In this document: in pieces, positions 61,221 through 64,000 of the stretch
Position numbering within the stretch: position 1 is the stretch's first letter
Layout of the letters: each line of letters begins with the position of its first letter
Origin: Bacillus licheniformis DSM 13 = ATCC 14580
Lineage (GTDB): Bacteria > Bacillota > Bacilli > Bacillales > Bacillaceae
NCBI RefSeq assembly: GCF_000011645.1
Contig: NC_006270.3
Location: 2,601,501 to 2,665,500, forward strand
Length of the DNA: 64,000 bases
Direction: 5' to 3'
The notes under the pieces: generated by a model
The model's database searches: none
Told to the model about the DNA's origin: nothing
The model's input: only the letters and a program-made list of their open reading frames with translations
Made by a program: the position numbers and the translations under genes

Positions 61221-61946
61221 ATGACAGGTGTTTTTGCAGCGCTCGGTTATGTCATCAAGGAACTCGTTTTTTTAGTATCATATGTGAAAAACAATGCCTT
61301 TCCACAACCGCTGTCAAGCAGTGACGAAAAAAAGTACTTGGAGCTGATGGCCCAGGGGGATGAACACGCGAGAAACATGCTGATCGAACATAACCTCCGG
61401 CTGGTCGCCCACATCGTCAAAAAATTCGAAAACACAGGCGAGGATGCAGAAGACCTGATTTCCATCGGAACGATCGGGCTGATCAAAGCAATCGAAAGCT
61501 ATTCAGCCGGAAAAGGAACTAAGCTCGCCACTTATGCGGCGCGTTGTATAGAAAACGAGATCCTCATGCATTTGCGCGCATTGAAAAAAACGAAAAAAGA
61601 CGTCTCACTCCATGACCCGATCGGCCAGGACAAAGAAGGCAACGAAATCAGCCTCATTGATGTCCTCAAATCGGAAAACGAAGACGTCATCGACACCATC
61701 CAGCTCAACATGGAGCTTGAAAAAGTGAAAAAATACATCGACATCCTGGACGGCAGAGAAAAAGAAGTCATCGTCGGCCGCTTCGGCCTTGATTTGAAGA
61801 AAGAGAAAACACAGCGCGAAATTGCGAAGGAGCTTGGGATTTCGCGGAGCTATGTGTCGCGGATTGAGAAACGGGCGCTGATGAAGATGTTTCATGAGTT
61901 TTATCGGGCGGAGAAGGAGAAAAGGAAGAAGGCGAAGGGGAAGTGA
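61221..61946 (+). CDS. sigK: Sporulation sigma factor SigK, uninterrupted
   Basis: A 241-aa pro-sigma K, the length of the rearranged B. subtilis gene. The 20-residue pro-sequence (MTGVFAALGYVIKELVFLVS) precedes YVKNNAFPQP, where SpoIVFB cuts. Region 2 (DLISIGTIGLIKAIESY, GTKLATYAARCIENEILMHL) and region 4 (TQREIAKELGISRSYVSRIEK) are whole. In B. subtilis the gene is split by the skin element; here it is continuous. The ATG at 61221 follows GTGGAGGTG. It directs late mother-cell genes. Confidence 0.97.
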   Translation: MTGVFAALGYVIKELVFLVSYVKNNAFPQPLSSSDEKKYLELMAQGDEHARNMLIEHNLRLVAHIVKKFENTGEDAEDLISIGTIGLIKAIESYSAGKGTKLATYAARCIENEILMHLRALKKTKKDVSLHDPIGQDKEGNEISLIDVLKSENEDVIDTIQLNMELEKVKKYIDILDGREKEVIVGRFGLDLKKEKTQREIAKELGISRSYVSRIEKRALMKMFHEFYRAEKEKRKKAKGK

Positions 61947-61954
61947 GATCGATG

Positions 61955-61990
61955 AAGAGGCTCGGAATTATATAAACCCGGCCTCTTTTT
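61955..61990 (+). terminator. sigK terminator
   Basis: AGAGGC-t-CGG (61956-61965) pairs with CCG-GCCTCT (61978-61986) with one bulge, followed by five T, ten bases past the sigK stop codon. Confidence 0.75.
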
Positions 61991-61997
61991 ATGCGAG

Positions 61998-62549
61998 CTA
62001 ATTTGGCTGGGTAACGGGCGCGTCTTCTGCTTGATGAAGTTTCCCCGTATGGAATAAATCAGCCAATTTTGAATGCTCTTGGAGCGTGTAAACTTCACCA
62101 GTGAGCATTTGTTTATTTGGCTTTTTTATGTGTGGGATGAAGATTATGGCAAGGACAATTGTAGAAACTAAGAACCCGGCATGATAACCTTTTAAGCTAT
62201 TCGCAATCGTTGGTTGCAATCCTTCCATGACAGTTGCGCCAACGGTTGCGATCACAGCTGAACCGAAGCTTGAACCAGGGTTTTCAATATTATTAATACC
62301 GACACCTGCTTCTGGAAGTTGTTTTCTGTCAAGCCCTGTATAAGCGTCACTCGCCAACGGAAGATTTCCCCCGATACTGGTGCAGCGGATGAACAATACG
62401 ATGGAAATCCAGATCAAACTTGTTTTATCGGTGATTAAGATAAGCGGAAAAACAAGACTGATCATAACCACGGATTTCGCACCAATCTTATCAATCATTT
62501 TTCCGATCATTGGCCTGGTAACGAGCATCCCGATTCCCAAAGCAACCAA
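61998..62549 (-). pseudogene. C-terminal half of an MFS drug transporter (DHA2 type)
   Basis: About 183 codons with the appearance of the second half of a 14-helix DHA2 transporter (MdtP/LmrB-like): the motif RPMIGKMIDKIGAK, then SIGGNLPLASDAYTGL and GVGINNIENPGSSFGSAV, two or three membrane helices and a hydrophilic tail. Such proteins are about 480 aa, so the first half is missing. Directly upstream, in the same frame, a TGA stop lies seven codons before the first residue, and no RBS or start fits. It is a truncated remnant. Confidence 0.8.
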
Positions 62550-62610
62550 ACAGATTTTTTTATTTCATCTGCCTACCTTTAGGGGAGCATATAATAACAC
62601 GTAGATCATT

Positions 62611-63135
62611 TTATAACAAAAAACCATTTATATCCGTCCAGCCGATAGCAATAGCTTTGAAATAATCTTCACCGAATTGTATTTGTTTTGTTGTGCTCTG
62701 CCTTCCACCTAGCTTTTCATAAAAATTTATCGATGGATTACCGGCTAAAACCCATACCAATAATGATTTTATGTTTTTCTTTACAAGCTCCTCTACAATC
62801 GCCTTCATTAGTCGAGATCCGATTCCTTTTTTCTGATACTGTAACAACAGATAAATCGCGGAAACTTCACCCTTATATTTGCTAAGATGATCGCGGTTTG
62901 GACCTCCGGAAGCAAAGCCTATAATTTTACCGTCGGTTTCTTCTGCAACATAGACAATATCTTGATTTTTAGGATCACTTAATGAAGTTCTCCAAAGCTT
63001 TGCCTGATTTTCGACAGAAAGCTTAGATAACGTGTCATCAGGCAATACTCCTTGATATGTGGTTTTCCAACTTTCCACATGAACTTTGGCAATTGAATTA
63101 GCGTCTGACACTTTGGCTTTTCTTATTAAAATCAT
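62611..63135 (-). CDS. GNAT family N-acetyltransferase
   Basis: A 174-aa single-domain GNAT protein with the acetyl-CoA loop LLLQYQKKGIGSRLMKAIVE near 95-114 and the C-terminal NPSINFYEKLGG. It looks intact. It stands between two broken genes in a region without conserved neighbours, and may be acquired DNA. The substrate cannot be assigned. Confidence 0.8.
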   Translation of the reverse strand: MILIRKAKVSDANSIAKVHVESWKTTYQGVLPDDTLSKLSVENQAKLWRTSLSDPKNQDIVYVAEETDGKIIGFASGGPNRDHLSKYKGEVSAIYLLLQYQKKGIGSRLMKAIVEELVKKNIKSLLVWVLAGNPSINFYEKLGGRQSTTKQIQFGEDYFKAIAIGWTDINGFLL

Positions 63136-63314
63136 TTTCCCTCCTATAATTAATATTTTTCTTAAAGAGGATATCGCAAATATCGGCGGCTTCTCTTAAA
63201 TGGTTAAAATCTGAATATATCTTTTATCTTTTATTGGATTACATCGAAGGTCTAGGGGTATTGTTTTGAAGAAGGCCTCGCCTTACACCTGGCAATTCTT
63301 CAATCAAATTACTT

Positions 63315-63726
63315 CTAGGAACTAGAGCTTCCTGAGGTATATCTCCCCCAAAATTCTGGGAGATTACATTTATATTTTATTAGCTTCCCTGAATTGATAT
63401 AATAAGCAACATTGGTTTCGGGGTCTTGAATTAAAATGCTAATTTCCATTGATTCCTCAACAGGAGTTATCTCTGTCAGTTCTTGCAATAACTCTTCATT
63501 CGAACAGCTAATGAAGTTATGGTCAAAACTGTTTGTTTTACTCTGCTCGCAGGAACCCTTGTCTATACCTGTCAAAGAAATTGCCGCTCCAACCAAAGTG
63601 CCTGCCGAAACGTTATTTGTTATAGTCCCCTTGTACTTCTTTGTATGCTGACAAGCCTCATTCAAATTCTTTTTTTGATTCTAATATTACACCGTTTAAT
63701 AAGTTCATGCCCGTTGACGGAGTCAT
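63315..63726 (-). pseudogene. Frameshifted hypothetical gene
   Basis: The longer frame (63665-63315, 116 codons) has only a TTG without RBS at its start. In another frame an ATG at 63726 opens 22 codons (MTPSTGMNLLNGVILESKKEF) that run into it across seven A in a row. One base change there would give a protein of about 137 aa with a Gly/Ala-rich hydrophobic stretch (VSAGTLVGAAISLTG) and several Cys. I do not recognise the family. Either a decayed gene or a sequencing slip in the A7 run. Confidence 0.45.
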
Positions 63727-63939
63727 AAAACAAGCACCTGCAAAAAAAGTGCTACTCTCCCACTTGAATATACAAATCATTACCTTTTATTTTATAAAAA
63801 GGAGTTTTTTACGCAATACTTTTGTCAATTCCAATTCTCTAAAGTCAATAAATCGCTTTTGGTATGTAACATGCTATTGTAAAACTCTTTTTATCTGAAC
63901 TTTTCACCTGAATTCCAAACAGTAACCTATGGGCCGCCA
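63727..63939. other. AT-rich spacer
   Basis: About 210 bases of AT-rich sequence without a supported reading frame, hairpin or repeat, lying between the broken hypothetical gene and the sigK relic. Confidence 0.5.
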
Positions 63940-64000
63940 CGAAACCAGTCTCATCGATGTCCTCGGGATCAGAAAACGAAGACGTCATCGACACCATCCA
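63940..64000 (+). pseudogene. Degenerate partial second copy of sigK (runs off the window)
   Basis: These 61 bases align to 61643-61702 inside sigK (codons about 141-161) with six mismatches and one extra base that shifts the frame. The last 29 bases are identical. The similarity begins sharply at 63940 and continues to the window edge. It is in the same orientation as sigK, 2.3 kb downstream. Confidence 0.8.

Noticed and set aside
1..64000. CRISPR arrays, tRNA or rRNA genes, transposases or integrases
   Set aside because: No regularly spaced repeats, no tRNA-like cloverleaf arms and no transposase-like proteins were seen in the window.

Overview
The window is a chromosomal segment from a Bacillus of the subtilis group, most like B. 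licheniformis and its close relatives. That assignment is by recall: most core proteins match the known B. subtilis lengths and motifs but differ at many residues, and gene order is as in B. subtilis from sda/yqeG through the com, heat-shock and yqf genes to cccA. Nearly all core genes lie on the minus strand, so transcription runs mainly from high to low coordinates.

Layout. (1) 1-4857: an accessory LXG polymorphic-toxin locus. It has two small helical partner proteins, one 669-aa LXG toxin with a deaminase-like C-terminus, an Imm6-type immunity gene, a frameshifted orphan gene, a second Imm6 gene and two relics of a second LXG gene (1-111 and about 727-780). (2) 5227-14811: cccA, the dnaG-sigA operon with yqxD, the PEP metabolism regulators yqfL and ccpN, and glyQS under a T-box. 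(3) 14808-26601: recO-yqzL-era-cdd-dgkA-ybeY-pgpH-phoH-yqfDCB-floA-yqeZ-yqeY-rpsU, covering repair, ribosome biogenesis, cell envelope, membrane microdomains and sporulation. (4) 26685-28314: yqeW (plus strand) and deoC. (5) 28402-36456: the heat-shock operon hrcA-grpE-dnaK-dnaJ-prmA-rsmE-mtaB behind a perfect CIRCE. (6) 36457-44346: hemW, lepA, yqxA, spoIIP, gpr, rpsT, holA, yqzM. (7) 44371-48934: the DNA-uptake genes comEA/EB/EC with divergent comER. (8) 49004-54810: yqeG-yqeH-aroE-yhbY-nadD-yqeK-rsfS-yqeM, then sda behind DnaA boxes and a small YjcZ-like gene. (9) 54888-60986: lipoprotein yqeF, an acetyltransferase, a DUF2294 gene, and a formate dehydrogenase with its DUF1641 partner, preceded by a strong attenuator-like hairpin. 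(10) 61221-64000: an uninterrupted sigK followed by decayed material (half an MFS transporter, a GNAT gene, a frameshifted hypothetical) and, at the window edge, a degenerate second copy of part of sigK.

The core is ordinary. The parts most worth a second look are the toxin cassette graveyard at the left edge, the leader hairpin of the formate dehydrogenase, and the sigK duplication at the right edge. Product names rest on recalled family features read from the translated sequence; no database search was possible.
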